DNA from: DATHSY01 sp046729855
Lineage (GTDB): Bacteria > Actinomycetota > UBA4738 > HRBIN12
Assembly (NCBI GenBank): GCA_046729855.1
Contig: JBKPHM010000131.1
Coordinates: 1 to 6,474, forward strand
Reading direction: 5' to 3'
Length of the DNA stretch: 6,474 nt
Shown here: one piece after another, positions 1-6,316 of the stretch
Numbering within the stretch: position 1 is the stretch's first letter
Layout: every line of letters starts with the position of its first letter
Translations under genes and position numbers: made by a program
The notes under the pieces: generated by a model
Seen by the model: the letters and a program-made list of their open reading frames with translations, nothing else
Databases searched by the model: none
What the model was told of the DNA's origin: nothing

Positions 1-3000
1 GGAGCCGGGGCACCGTCGATGTAGGTGATCGAGTTCGTCGGAACCGCCGACACGCGGGAGCCAGGCAAGACGATCCCCACAAGGTTCAGCGGGTCCGTCG
101 CCGAGAGCACGATGGTCTCGCCGGTGTGGGGCAGCTTCCGCACGGACCGGAGCACATCGACGGCCTCTGGAACCGCATACTGCTCGCCGGAGAAGCCATT
201 CACGAACCGACCGCCTCGAATCGTTCCCCGGGCCTCCATCCGACGCAGCGCCCACAGAACCTCGCGCCAAGGCACCGAAACGGTCTCCCGAATCAGCAGA
301 TCGCGGAGGACGACGCCCCACCGAGCGAGCAGCTGCTCGGCGATAGCCTCCGCAAGCTCGTCGGCATCCTCAGCGGCGATCACCTGAGGGAGCAGCGACC
401 ACCGCCCAGCCGATCTGGAAGCAACCCCTCCGCTCCCCCTTCGAAGCCGGCGGCGGTCCGACGCCCTGGCGACGCGCCGCCCGTACAGGAGGGAGCGCAC
501 CGCCTCGAAGCCATCGGCCGTGACGAGCCCTCGAGCCACGGCCTCCCACAATCCCTCTTCCACCTCGCCTGGCAGCCTGTGGGTGAGCGTTCTGAGGTCG
601 GATTGGAAAAGCGCGCCGTGGCCCTGCAGAGCAGCGAGCACGTCGGCCGTGCGGCCGGGCCCGGGCTCCGGTGGGGTGCGGTCGCCGCGCGCCGCCTGCA
701 GCAGCCACGGGAGATCATCGCGGATCGCCAGGGTGATCGGGGTTGCTCGCGACGGCGTCAGGCCGCTTCTGCGAGGACCTTCGTCCGCGTCGCCGTTTCG
801 AACCGAGAGCCGCCCCCAGGTCACGTCTCCCGACAGACACAATTCATCGAGCCACTCGCCCCGGTAGTGCTCCATCCGAGAGCGCAAGACGGCCTCCTCC
901 CAAGCCCCGGCCGCCAGCTCGAACCCTTGGAGCTGCTCGATCACCGCGAGCAGACCCATCCGCCCTTCGCGTCGGGTCCCGGGCGCGGCGTGCTGCCATC
1001 GAAGGAGGAACCGCGTGAAATCCTGGGCGGTCACGGGCTCGATCTCGCGCCGGAGCGTCTGCTGGGTGTAGGCGTGAATGCGGGCGAGTAGGCGCCGGGC
1101 GCAGAACTGCTCGGGACCATCCGGCGAGGTGAATCGCCCCCGGAAGGCGAATCCCTCTCCCTCGAGCCGTGCGACTGCGGTCTCGACCTCCGATCGCGGA
1201 AGCCCCGTCGCTTCCTCAAGCTCAACGACCGTCGAGGGGCCTCGGTACTCGAGGTGTCCGCGGAGGAGCTCGGCCGCCGCGGCATCCCGATCGATCGGCG
1301 CAGCAGCGATCGGCGAGCGGTGGTCGGGCGTCACCTCAGCGTCGGGAAACAGGAGCTGAAGCGCGGGGCGCCGCTCCACGGCGCACCAGAGCTCCGCTCC
1401 CGCCTCGGACACCGTCAGGGCGCGGTGGTCCTCGACCAGCTCCTCGAACCATGGGCGCCAGTCCTGGACCGGCCGAAGCCCGACGACCGTCATCAGCACG
1501 TCGTGCAGCTCGTCGGCGTCGCGGGGGTCCGGCAGCACCTCCTGGCGGACGCGCTCGAGGGCATCGGGATCGAGCCGCCCGAGGTCCCGCGCCTCCACTG
1601 GCAGGCCCCGGCGGAGCTGGACGGCCCGACTGCGCCGCTCCTCCAGCGGAGCGTCGTCCAAGTAGGTGAAGGGACGCCCGTTCAGGATCTCGTGCGCCAG
1701 GACCGATGGCTCCGTCGTGTCTCGCACCACCACCCGCACGTGGCCGGACTCGATCCTCGCCACGAGTTCCCGAAGGCCGTCGATGTCCATGGCCTCGTGT
1801 AGGCAGTCATCGAGCGTCTGCCGGACCAGGGGATGATCGGGGATCTCCAGCGGGCCAGGCGCGACGTTCTCCTGGCACGCCGCGAGCGTCGGGAAGACCG
1901 CGGCCATCAGGTCGTCGGCCTCCATGCGCTGGATCGGGGCTGGGTTCGTCCGGCCGCCCCGCATCCGGAGCACCGCCAGGGCACGGTTCAGGTTCCACCG
2001 CCAGCGCGCGGCGAACATCGGGGAGGTGAGCACGGCCTGCCGCACGACGCCCTCCACCGCCTTCGACCCCAGGAACTTGGGGACCCGCTCCAGCGGGAAG
2101 CTGTGCTGGGGGCCGAGCGAGAGCAGGATCGCGTCGTCGCTCGCCGCCGCCTGGAGCTCGAAGTCGAACGTGACGCAGAACCGCTTGCGGAGCGCGAGGC
2201 CGAGCGCCCGGTTGAGGCGCGCCCCGAAGAGGGCGTGCCCCACGAGTTGCATCCCGCCGCTCTCGTCGAAGAACCGCTCCAGGACGATCGTGTCCTTGGT
2301 CGGGAGCGCCCCCAGGGCGGCCAGCCCGGCCCCGAGGTATCGCACGATCGTGTCCGCGGCGGCCTGATCGATTCCCGACTCGTCCTCTAGCCAGCGGCGG
2401 GCGCCGTCGGCGTCGCGGGCCAGGATGCGCTCCCCCACCGTCTCCCGGAGGTCCGATACCTCCGCCGATAGCTCCTTCGTCCGACCCGGCGCCTCGCCCA
2501 ACCAGAAGGGCACGGTCGGCGGCGCGCCCCGGGCGTCCTCGACGCGAACCGTCCCCGGCTCGACCCTGCGGATCCGCCACGACGTCGTGCCGAGCAAGAA
2601 GACGTCCCCGGCCATGCTCTCGATGGCCCAGTCCTCGTTCACGGTTCCGACGAAGGTCTCGTCGGGCTCGGCCACGACTCGGTAGTCGCCGGTCTCGGGG
2701 ATGGCTCCACCGGAGGTCAGAGCGGCAAGCCGGGCGCCGCGGCGGCCGCGGAGGCGTCCGTTCACGCGATCTCGATGCAGGTACGCGCCCCGCCGTCCCC
2801 TGCCAGTGCGGATCCCCTCGGAGACGAGCTCGACGACGTCGTCGAAGTCGTTTCGGGAGAGGCTGGCGAACGGGGCGGCGCGACGAACCAGCCCGAAGAG
2901 ATCGTCTTCCGACCAATCCTCCGCGGCGCACTCGGCCACGATCTGCTGGGCCACGATGTCGAGCGGCGCCACGGGCTGGATGATCGCGTCCAGGCGACCG

Positions 3001-4205
3001 GCCTGGGTCCCGCGAAGCAGCGACGCGCACTCCACGAGCTCGTCCCTGCTGGTGGGGTACAGGACGCCTCGGGGAGTCCCGAAGCGCGTGTGGTTCGAGC
3101 GGCCCACCCGCTGCAGGAACGTCCCAAAGCTGCGGGGCGAGCCGATCTGACAAACGAGTTCCACCGGCCCGATGTCGATCCCAAGCTCCAGGGACGCGGT
3201 GGCCACCAGGGCTCGGAGGTCCCCGGCCCGTAAGCGGGATTCCACTCGCTGCCGGCGCTCTTTCGACAGGCTCCCGTGATGGGCGGCCACCTGATCCTCG
3301 CCGAGGCGTTCCCCCAGCTGGTGGGCCACGCGCTCGGCCATCCGCCTGGTGTTCACGAAGACCAGCGTCGTCCGGTGGCCCTTCACGTGCTCGGCGATCA
3401 GGTCGAGGATCTGCCCCATCTGCTCCGCGGAGGCCACCGCCCCGAGCTCGTCGTCGGGAAGCTCGAGGGCGAGATCGAGGCCGCGCTGATGTCCGACATC
3501 TACGATCGAGCATCGCGGCGATCCGTCGAGATTCGATCGGTCTGCCCCGGCGCCGACGAGGAGTCGAGCCACAGTCTCGATCGGTCGCTGCGTGGCCGAG
3601 AGCCCGATCCGCTGCGGCGCCCCGTGGGCGAGGTGGGCAAGCCGTTCCAGCGTGAGCGCGAGATGCGATCCACGCTTATTGCCGGCGACCGCGTGGATTT
3701 CGTCGACAATCACCGTCCGGACACCACCCAACATCGCTCGGCTGCGCTCGGCGGTCGCCAGGAGATACAGGGATTCCGGGGTCGTGATGAGGAAGTGAGG
3801 TGGGCGTCTCAGCATCGCCGCCCGCGCTGAGGCCGCCGTGTCCCCAGTCCGAACGGCCACACGGACCTCAGGTGGCACGAGCCCCAGCTCGGCGGCCACC
3901 TCGCCGATCTCTCGGAGTGGAGCCTCGAGGTTCTGGTGGATGTCCACCGCAAGGGCCTTGAGCGGGGAGACGTACACGACCTCTGGCCCGTTGATGAGAC
4001 CGACACTCGGAGCCCGAGCTCGGTAAAACCGGTCTATGCAGATCAGGAATGCCGCAAGCGTCTTGCCGGACCCGGTCGGCGCGGAGATCAGCGTGTCGCG
4101 GCCGGCAGCGATCTCGACCCAGCCGCGCGCCTGCGGTGCGGTCGGACCGTCAGGGAACCGGCGCTCAAACCAGGTGCGGACCGCCGGATGGAGCATCTCG
4201 AGCAC
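1..4205 (-). CDS. lhr: Lhr-type superfamily-2 DNA helicase, full-length form, C-terminus cut by the window edge
   Basis: ATP-dependent 3'-5' DNA helicase of the Lhr family, which acts in DNA repair (mycobacterial Lhr is damage-inducible; known for the family). Visible motifs, numbered from GTG 4205: Q-motif region APQARGW, Walker A SAPTGSGKT (Lys48), motif II DEIH (168-171), motif III SAT (203-205), motif VI QRVGRSNH (365-372). Then follow the Lhr-specific winged-helix and DEAD/H-associated regions, with ERFFDESGGM at about 643-652 and HEAMDIDGL ending near 808. A C-terminal half past about 860 marks the long form (E. coli Lhr is about 1,540 residues), and its hallmarks FVNGFSGEQ (about 1334) and DPLNLVG lie close to the window edge. 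1401 residues are visible, with no stop in frame down to base 3, so perhaps only tens of residues are missing. GTG 4205 lies 12 nt after GGAGGA; ATG 4196 is the alternative start. The upstream in-frame stop is at 4275-4277. Family assignment is very secure; the exact start is less so. Confidence 0.96.
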   Translation of the reverse strand, partial: MLEMLHPAVRTWFERRFPDGPTAPQARGWVEIAAGRDTLISAPTGSGKTLAAFLICIDRFYRARAPSVGLINGPEVVYVSPLKALAVDIHQNLEAPLREIGEVAAELGLVPPEVRVAVRTGDTAASARAAMLRRPPHFLITTPESLYLLATAERSRAMLGGVRTVIVDEIHAVAGNKRGSHLALTLERLAHLAHGAPQRIGLSATQRPIETVARLLVGAGADRSNLDGSPRCSIVDVGHQRGLDLALELPDDELGAVASAEQMGQILDLIAEHVKGHRTTLVFVNTRRMAERVAHQLGERLGEDQVAAHHGSLSKERRQRVESRLRAGDLRALVATASLELGIDIGPVELVCQIGSPRSFGTFLQRVGRSNHTRFGTPRGVLYPTSRDELVECASLLRGTQAGRLDAIIQPVAPLDIVAQQIVAECAAEDWSEDDLFGLVRRAAPFASLSRNDFDDVVELVSEGIRTGRGRRGAYLHRDRVNGRLRGRRGARLAALTSGGAIPETGDYRVVAEPDETFVGTVNEDWAIESMAGDVFLLGTTSWRIRRVEPGTVRVEDARGAPPTVPFWLGEAPGRTKELSAEVSDLRETVGERILARDADGARRWLEDESGIDQAAADTIVRYLGAGLAALGALPTKDTIVLERFFDESGGMQLVGHALFGARLNRALGLALRKRFCVTFDFELQAAASDDAILLSLGPQHSFPLERVPKFLGSKAVEGVVRQAVLTSPMFAARWRWNLNRALAVLRMRGGRTNPAPIQRMEADDLMAAVFPTLAACQENVAPGPLEIPDHPLVRQTLDDCLHEAMDIDGLRELVARIESGHVRVVVRDTTEPSVLAHEILNGRPFTYLDDAPLEERRSRAVQLRRGLPVEARDLGRLDPDALERVRQEVLPDPRDADELHDVLMTVVGLRPVQDWRPWFEELVEDHRALTVSEAGAELWCAVERRPALQLLFPDAEVTPDHRSPIAAAPIDRDAAAAELLRGHLEYRGPSTVVELEEATGLPRSEVETAVARLEGEGFAFRGRFTSPDGPEQFCARRLLARIHAYTQQTLRREIEPVTAQDFTRFLLRWQHAAPGTRREGRMGLLAVIEQLQGFELAAGAWEEAVLRSRMEHYRGEWLDELCLSGDVTWGRLSVRNGDADEGPRRSGLTPSRATPITLAIRDDLPWLLQAARGDRTPPEPGPGRTADVLAALQGHGALFQSDLRTLTHRLPGEVEEGLWEAVARGLVTADGFEAVRSLLYGRRVARASDRRRLRRGSGGVASRSAGRWSLLPQVIAAEDADELAEAIAEQLLARWGVVLRDLLIRETVSVPWREVLWALRRMEARGTIRGGRFVNGFSGEQYAVPEAVDVLRSVRKLPHTGETIVLSATDPLNLVGIVLPGSRVSAVPTNSITYIDGAPA

Positions 4206-4217
4206 CCGGCAACTGTA

Positions 4218-4223
4218 TCCTCC
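4218..4223 (-). promoter_or_regulatory. Shine-Dalgarno GGAGGA for lhr
   Basis: GGAGGA on the minus strand lies 12 nt before GTG 4205 and 21 nt before ATG 4196. The spacing is long for GTG and too long for ATG, so it favours GTG without proving it. Both candidates are in the lhr frame, and they differ by only three residues. Confidence 0.55.
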
Positions 4224-4377
4224 GCCGCCGTCCCCCGGCCCCTGTCGATCACGATGCAGGGCTACCTCTCGTGCTCATCCGCCCACACGCCGCAGGAACT
4301 GCACCACCGATCCTCTAGCTCGGATGGGCTCGAACGTGACGACGCCTGAGCTCGGCGCGGTCACCCTGCCGGCCCGA

Positions 4378-4391
4378 CGTTCGTACGAGCG
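4378..4391. repeat. Near-perfect 14-bp palindrome around TCGTACGA
   Basis: The sequence CGTTCGTACGAGCG contains the perfect 8-bp palindrome TCGTACGA (4381-4388), flanked by one mismatched pair and then two matching pairs. It lies in the gap between the SRPBCC gene and lhr, about 175 bp upstream of the lhr start. A short palindrome of this kind could be an operator half-site pair, but it is short enough to arise by chance in GC-rich DNA. Confidence 0.3.
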
Positions 4392-4461
4392 AGCACGCCG
4401 CACCACCTGCCACGTGCCGCCCTGCGGCCAGACTGACGGTGAGTGAGGCCGGCGCGACGAA

Positions 4462-4953
4462 TCAGGACGTCGTGATGCTCGTTTGCATCTTGTCGAGGCA
4501 TTGCTCCATGCCGGCCCGTGAGATCTCGACGGTCTGCGCGTCCGGGTAGCCAAACTCATGGACCGTCAGCTCGGTGGTCGCGTCGTCGATCGACGTCAGA
4601 GTGACCACATGCCGGACGTCCTCGGGGATCCCGGGAGGGAGCCCCAGCTCGGCCGGCGCGAGCTTGTTGCCATGCTCATCGGCGAACCCCTGGACGAACT
4701 CGATCCTTTCCATCGGCTCGATGGATCGATACGTCCAGGTGTTGAAGAGCTCCCAGCCGTCTGCCGATCGCATGGATACGAGGGTGGTGCCTCCCTCTCG
4801 GAAGTCCATGCGGCAGGTCGGCGAGGTGAAGCCCTGCGGCCCCCACCACCTCATCACCTCGTCGGAATCGCTCCACGCCCGCCACACGCGCTCCCTGGGC
4901 GCATCGAACGTGCGGGAAAGGACCATATCGAAACTCTCGAGCCCGCTCGTCAT
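4462..4953 (-). CDS. AHSA1-like SRPBCC domain protein (163 aa)
   Basis: Small soluble protein of the SRPBCC (START/Bet v 1-like) superfamily, AHSA1-like branch, whose helix-grip fold forms a hydrophobic ligand cavity. The ligand here is unknown. The N-terminal strand LSRTFDAPRERVWRAWSD (about residues 12-29) and the WWGPQGF motif (about 36-42) are typical of the group. They are followed by the usual DFREGG turn, the aromatic WELFNTWTY strand and a C-terminal helix (GMEQCLDKMQTSI). The length is normal for a single-domain member and there is no signal peptide or membrane segment. AGGAGG at 4959-4964, 5 nt before ATG 4953, fixes the start. It follows the DUF1579-type gene by 20 bp, so the two are probably co-transcribed. 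Despite the family name, no Hsp90 link should be inferred. Confidence 0.92.
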   Translation of the reverse strand: MTSGLESFDMVLSRTFDAPRERVWRAWSDSDEVMRWWGPQGFTSPTCRMDFREGGTTLVSMRSADGWELFNTWTYRSIEPMERIEFVQGFADEHGNKLAPAELGLPPGIPEDVRHVVTLTSIDDATTELTVHEFGYPDAQTVEISRAGMEQCLDKMQTSITTS

Positions 4954-4958
4954 CGCCC

Positions 4959-4964
4959 CCTCCT
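4959..4964 (-). promoter_or_regulatory. Shine-Dalgarno AGGAGG for the SRPBCC gene
   Basis: AGGAGG on the minus strand, followed by GGGCG and then ATG 4953. This is a strong consensus site. It sits inside the 20-bp gap after the preceding stop codon, so this gene has its own initiation signal instead of relying on read-through from its neighbour. Confidence 0.8.
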
Positions 4965-4973
4965 TTCCTTCGA

Positions 4974-5447
4974 CTACGACAGGCGATGACCGCCGATGTC
5001 GTACGGGACGTTCACGGTCTCATCGGCACCCGGATTGGGACGCCAGCTGCCACCGAAGCTCTGGTCGTCCTGGGAGAAGCTGCCTGTGAACGTCGCGTCG
5101 AGGGGGCCGTACGACACCGAGATCTTCAGCGAATCGCCCTCGATCTCCCAGCGGTACGGCAGGGGCTGTGGGGAGATGTTCGTGAAGACGGTGGACGGGA
5201 ACGTCCCGGTCTCGGGGTCGTAGCCGATGAGCTCGAGGCTATCGAGCTGCATCCCCATGAAGTTCATCGTGCCGTGCTGCTCGAGGAAGAAGCCTCCGGG
5301 CAGCCACCTGAACGTGGTCTCCCCCTTGATGACGATCTCGTCCGAGCCTGGGAGATGCCCCTCCATGCTCCAGGTTCCGACGAACCGATCCAGCCGCTTC
5401 AGGGCCGGATCGGGCGTCGGGAGCTGCGCCTGCATGTTGTCCGCCAT
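4974..5447 (-). CDS. DUF1579-type protein (157 aa)
   Basis: Resembles the DUF1579 family, small beta-rich proteins of unknown biochemical function that are often encoded beside SRPBCC proteins. Visible family hallmarks are an N-terminal helix leading into LDRFVGTWSMEG (about residues 19-30), the strand FRWLPGGFFLEQHG (about 48-61) and the IGYDPETGTF turn (about 74-83). The remainder looks like antiparallel strands of a lipocalin-like barrel, ending in GSWRPNPGADE. There is no signal peptide or membrane segment. The open frame extends upstream to an ATG at 5501, but AAGGAGG at 5454-5460 lies 6 nt before ATG 5447 and 3 nt before ATG 5450, so MADNMQAQ is the likely N-terminus. The extra N-terminal stretch is arginine-rich and unlike the family. 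The SRPBCC gene follows after 20 bp. Confidence 0.88.
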   Translation of the reverse strand: MADNMQAQLPTPDPALKRLDRFVGTWSMEGHLPGSDEIVIKGETTFRWLPGGFFLEQHGTMNFMGMQLDSLELIGYDPETGTFPSTVFTNISPQPLPYRWEIEGDSLKISVSYGPLDATFTGSFSQDDQSFGGSWRPNPGADETVNVPYDIGGHRLS

Positions 5448-5453
5448 CATGGT

Positions 5454-5460
5454 CCTCCTT
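5454..5460 (-). promoter_or_regulatory. Shine-Dalgarno AAGGAGG that sets the DUF1579-type start
   Basis: AAGGAGG on the minus strand precedes two consecutive ATG codons (5450 and 5447) by 3 and 6 nt. The longer in-frame candidate at 5501 would place this consensus site inside the coding sequence, so the shorter protein is preferred. Confidence 0.8.
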
Positions 5461-5560
5461 CGGTGATGCCGCGTCGGCGGCTCGACCTGGTCTTGATCCA
5501 TGGATCCGAGCGGCTCCGGGTTCGCGACATCAGACGCGAGCCGTGCGCTCCACCGCGCAC

Positions 5561-5576
5561 CGGTTGGTGGGAACCG
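5561..5576. repeat. Small inverted repeat CGGTT-N6-AACCG
   Basis: Five-base arms, CGGTT (5561-5565) and AACCG (5572-5576), flank a 6-nt spacer about 115 bp upstream of the DUF1579-type start. Its position would suit an operator, but arms this short are weak evidence. Confidence 0.25.
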
Positions 5577-5645
5577 TTACGGCCGGGTCTCGTTCGTCCC
5601 CATGCCCTCCGTCCGCTTCGAGGCGACCCCCTCCCTGGCTTCAGC

Positions 5646-5669
5646 TCCCGACGACCGGTCCGGTCGGGA
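5646..5669. repeat. Inverted repeat TCCCGAC-N10-GTCGGGA
   Basis: Perfect 7-bp arms (5646-5652 and 5663-5669) surround a 10-nt centre that itself contains the palindrome GACCGGTC. It lies about 100 bp downstream of the stop of the right-hand SRPBCC gene and about 200 bp upstream of the DUF1579-type start. It could be a hairpin ending the upstream transcript or a regulator binding site. No T-run follows on either strand, so it is not a standard intrinsic terminator. Confidence 0.4.
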
Positions 5670-5766
5670 TTCGCGCCGGATCTGGTTCGGGCAGTTGCGC
5701 CCCCCGTGCGTTCCGCTGCCCTCCCCGGCCTCCGATCCCGGACGATGGTCCGAGCGCGCGACATCG

Positions 5767-6207
5767 CTATCGCGCGATCCTCGACTCGACGAGTCGTTCA
5801 AGCGTGTCGAGGAAGGGGATCGCGCCACTCATGTACGCGTCGCGGTCTGCTTCGGTCTCGAACCCACCCTGCACAAGCGTGACGAGCGTCGCGCCGTCGT
5901 GCTCCTCGAAGGTCAGCACGAGTGTGCTGGTGACCGTCCTGCCGCGTTCGGTCATCGTCATCGTCGCGGCGAGACGGTGGGGCCGGTCGATCTCGCTAAA
6001 CACGTAGGAGATCGGATACCGCTGCCCGTCGGGACCGCCGATGACCATGCGCCAGGTACCGCCAACCCGAAGATCCATCTCATCCTCGACGAGCGTCCAT
6101 CCCTCTGGCGCGTAGAGCTCCGCGTGGGACTCCCGCTCGAGCATCGTGTCGAACACCAGATTGGGTGGCGCTTGGATGATTCGCTGGAGCCTCAGCTCGT
6201 GCACCAC
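5767..6207 (-). CDS. AHSA1-like SRPBCC domain protein (146 aa), second copy
   Basis: A second single-domain SRPBCC/AHSA1-like protein, clearly distinct in sequence from the one at 4462-4953. From GTG 6207, the strand LQRIIQAPPNLVFDTML leads into the ligand-cavity fold. It is followed by the YAPEGW segment (in the place of the usual WWGP), the DLRVGGTWRM turn, the YPISYVFSEI strand, VTSTLVLTFEE, and a C-terminal helix ending near ESRIAR. Ligand and role are unknown. The start is a judgement. The frame stays open to the right edge with ATGs at 6327 and beyond, but those lack a Shine-Dalgarno and would overlap the opposing cyclase gene. AGGGAG at 6215-6220 lies 7 nt before GTG 6207 and gives a normal-length protein. 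The upstream part of the frame (about 6215-6310) resembles an ArsR C-terminal helix, so a longer fusion protein or remnant remains possible. Confidence 0.85.
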   Translation of the reverse strand: MVHELRLQRIIQAPPNLVFDTMLERESHAELYAPEGWTLVEDEMDLRVGGTWRMVIGGPDGQRYPISYVFSEIDRPHRLAATMTMTERGRTVTSTLVLTFEEHDGATLVTLVQGGFETEADRDAYMSGAIPFLDTLERLVESRIAR

Positions 6208-6214
6208 GACGTCG

Positions 6215-6220
6215 CTCCCT
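6215..6220 (-). promoter_or_regulatory. Shine-Dalgarno AGGGAG favouring the GTG start of the second SRPBCC gene
   Basis: AGGGAG on the minus strand, 7 nt before tandem GTG codons (6207 and 6204). No comparable site precedes the upstream ATG at 6327, so this site decides for the short form. Confidence 0.55.
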
Positions 6221-6312
6221 TCCGCCGCTCGACGATCGCCTCGAGCCGATTGAGACGCCCCCTCCCACTGACGCCGATAGTGCTGGATCCATCTCGTGAC
6301 GTCGCCGAGGTC
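6215..6312 (-). pseudogene. Possible remnant of an ArsR-type regulator C-terminus
   Basis: In the same frame as the downstream SRPBCC gene, this stretch reads DVTRWIQHYRRQWEG and then an arginine-rich linker. The pattern of Trp, Tyr-Arg and Trp-Glu spaced along one helix resembles the last helix of ArsR/SmtB regulators, which commonly precede SRPBCC genes or are fused to them. No winged-helix DNA-binding domain lies upstream, because the sequence there is the antisense of the cyclase. It could therefore be a 5'-truncated ArsR or ArsR-SRPBCC fusion, or simply the leader region between two divergent genes. The similarity is from memory of the family and spans only about 15 residues. Confidence 0.3.
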
Positions 6313-6316
6313 GCCA

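Larger units (their letters stand above)
4206..4461. other. Intergenic region between the SRPBCC gene and lhr
   Basis: About 256 bp with no recognisable gene. Short open frames cross it on both strands but resemble no family I know. It must hold the lhr ribosome binding site (4218-4223), and the 3' end of the upstream transcript or an lhr promoter could lie here. I see no convincing -35/-10 pair and no stem followed by a T-run. A near-palindrome centred on TCGTACGA lies at 4378-4391. A tRNA-like stretch near 4315-4335 does not fold into a tRNA. Confidence 0.6.
5448..5766. other. Gene-poor spacer of about 320 bp with inverted repeats
   Basis: No recognisable gene lies between the two minus-strand neighbours. 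A 105-codon minus-strand frame crosses it but is rich in Arg, Gly and Ser, has no domain resemblance and overlaps the next gene's Shine-Dalgarno and start, so I read it as non-coding. The spacer contains the inverted repeats at 5646-5669 and 5561-5576 and the ribosome binding site at 5454-5460. It is long enough to hold a transcription stop for the upstream gene and a promoter for the DUF1579/SRPBCC pair, but I could not pick out a convincing -35/-10. Confidence 0.6.

Noticed and set aside
126..1091. A 321-codon open frame on the plus strand
   Set aside because: It is antisense to the Lhr C-terminal half, which is clearly coding. Its composition is Arg/Pro/Ser-rich and it has no recognisable motif.
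1807..3513. A 568-codon open frame on the minus strand
   Set aside because: It is a second frame on the same strand as lhr, extremely rich in Arg, Gly, Ala and Pro with no domain pattern. The lhr frame through the same bases shows family motifs throughout, so this is a shadow caused by high GC content.
1..4205. A broken or frameshifted lhr, suggested by the lack of any complete open frame across the region
   Set aside because: Reading every codon from 4274 down to base 3 gives no stop and continuous Lhr similarity. The frame only looks incomplete because its stop codon lies beyond the left edge.
4312..4340. A tRNA-like stretch (TAGCTCGGATGGGCTCGAAC)
   Set aside because: It has a D-arm-like stem and a T-loop-like CTCGAAC too close together, with no anticodon arm or acceptor stem around it. 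It is a small inverted repeat, not a tRNA.
4275..4559. A 94-codon minus-strand frame overlapping the end of the SRPBCC gene and the gap before lhr
   Set aside because: Half of it is an out-of-frame copy of the SRPBCC 3' end. The remainder (ending near FLRRVGG) matches nothing I recognise and has no convincing start of its own.
5447..5764. A 105-codon minus-strand frame filling the spacer
   Set aside because: It is low-complexity and Arg/Gly/Ser-rich, has no family resemblance, and overlaps the Shine-Dalgarno and start codon of the DUF1579-type gene.
4986..5882. A 298-codon open frame on the plus strand
   Set aside because: It runs antisense to the DUF1579-type gene and across the spacer into the second SRPBCC gene. 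It shows no family features, while the minus-strand genes have both ribosome binding sites and conserved motifs.
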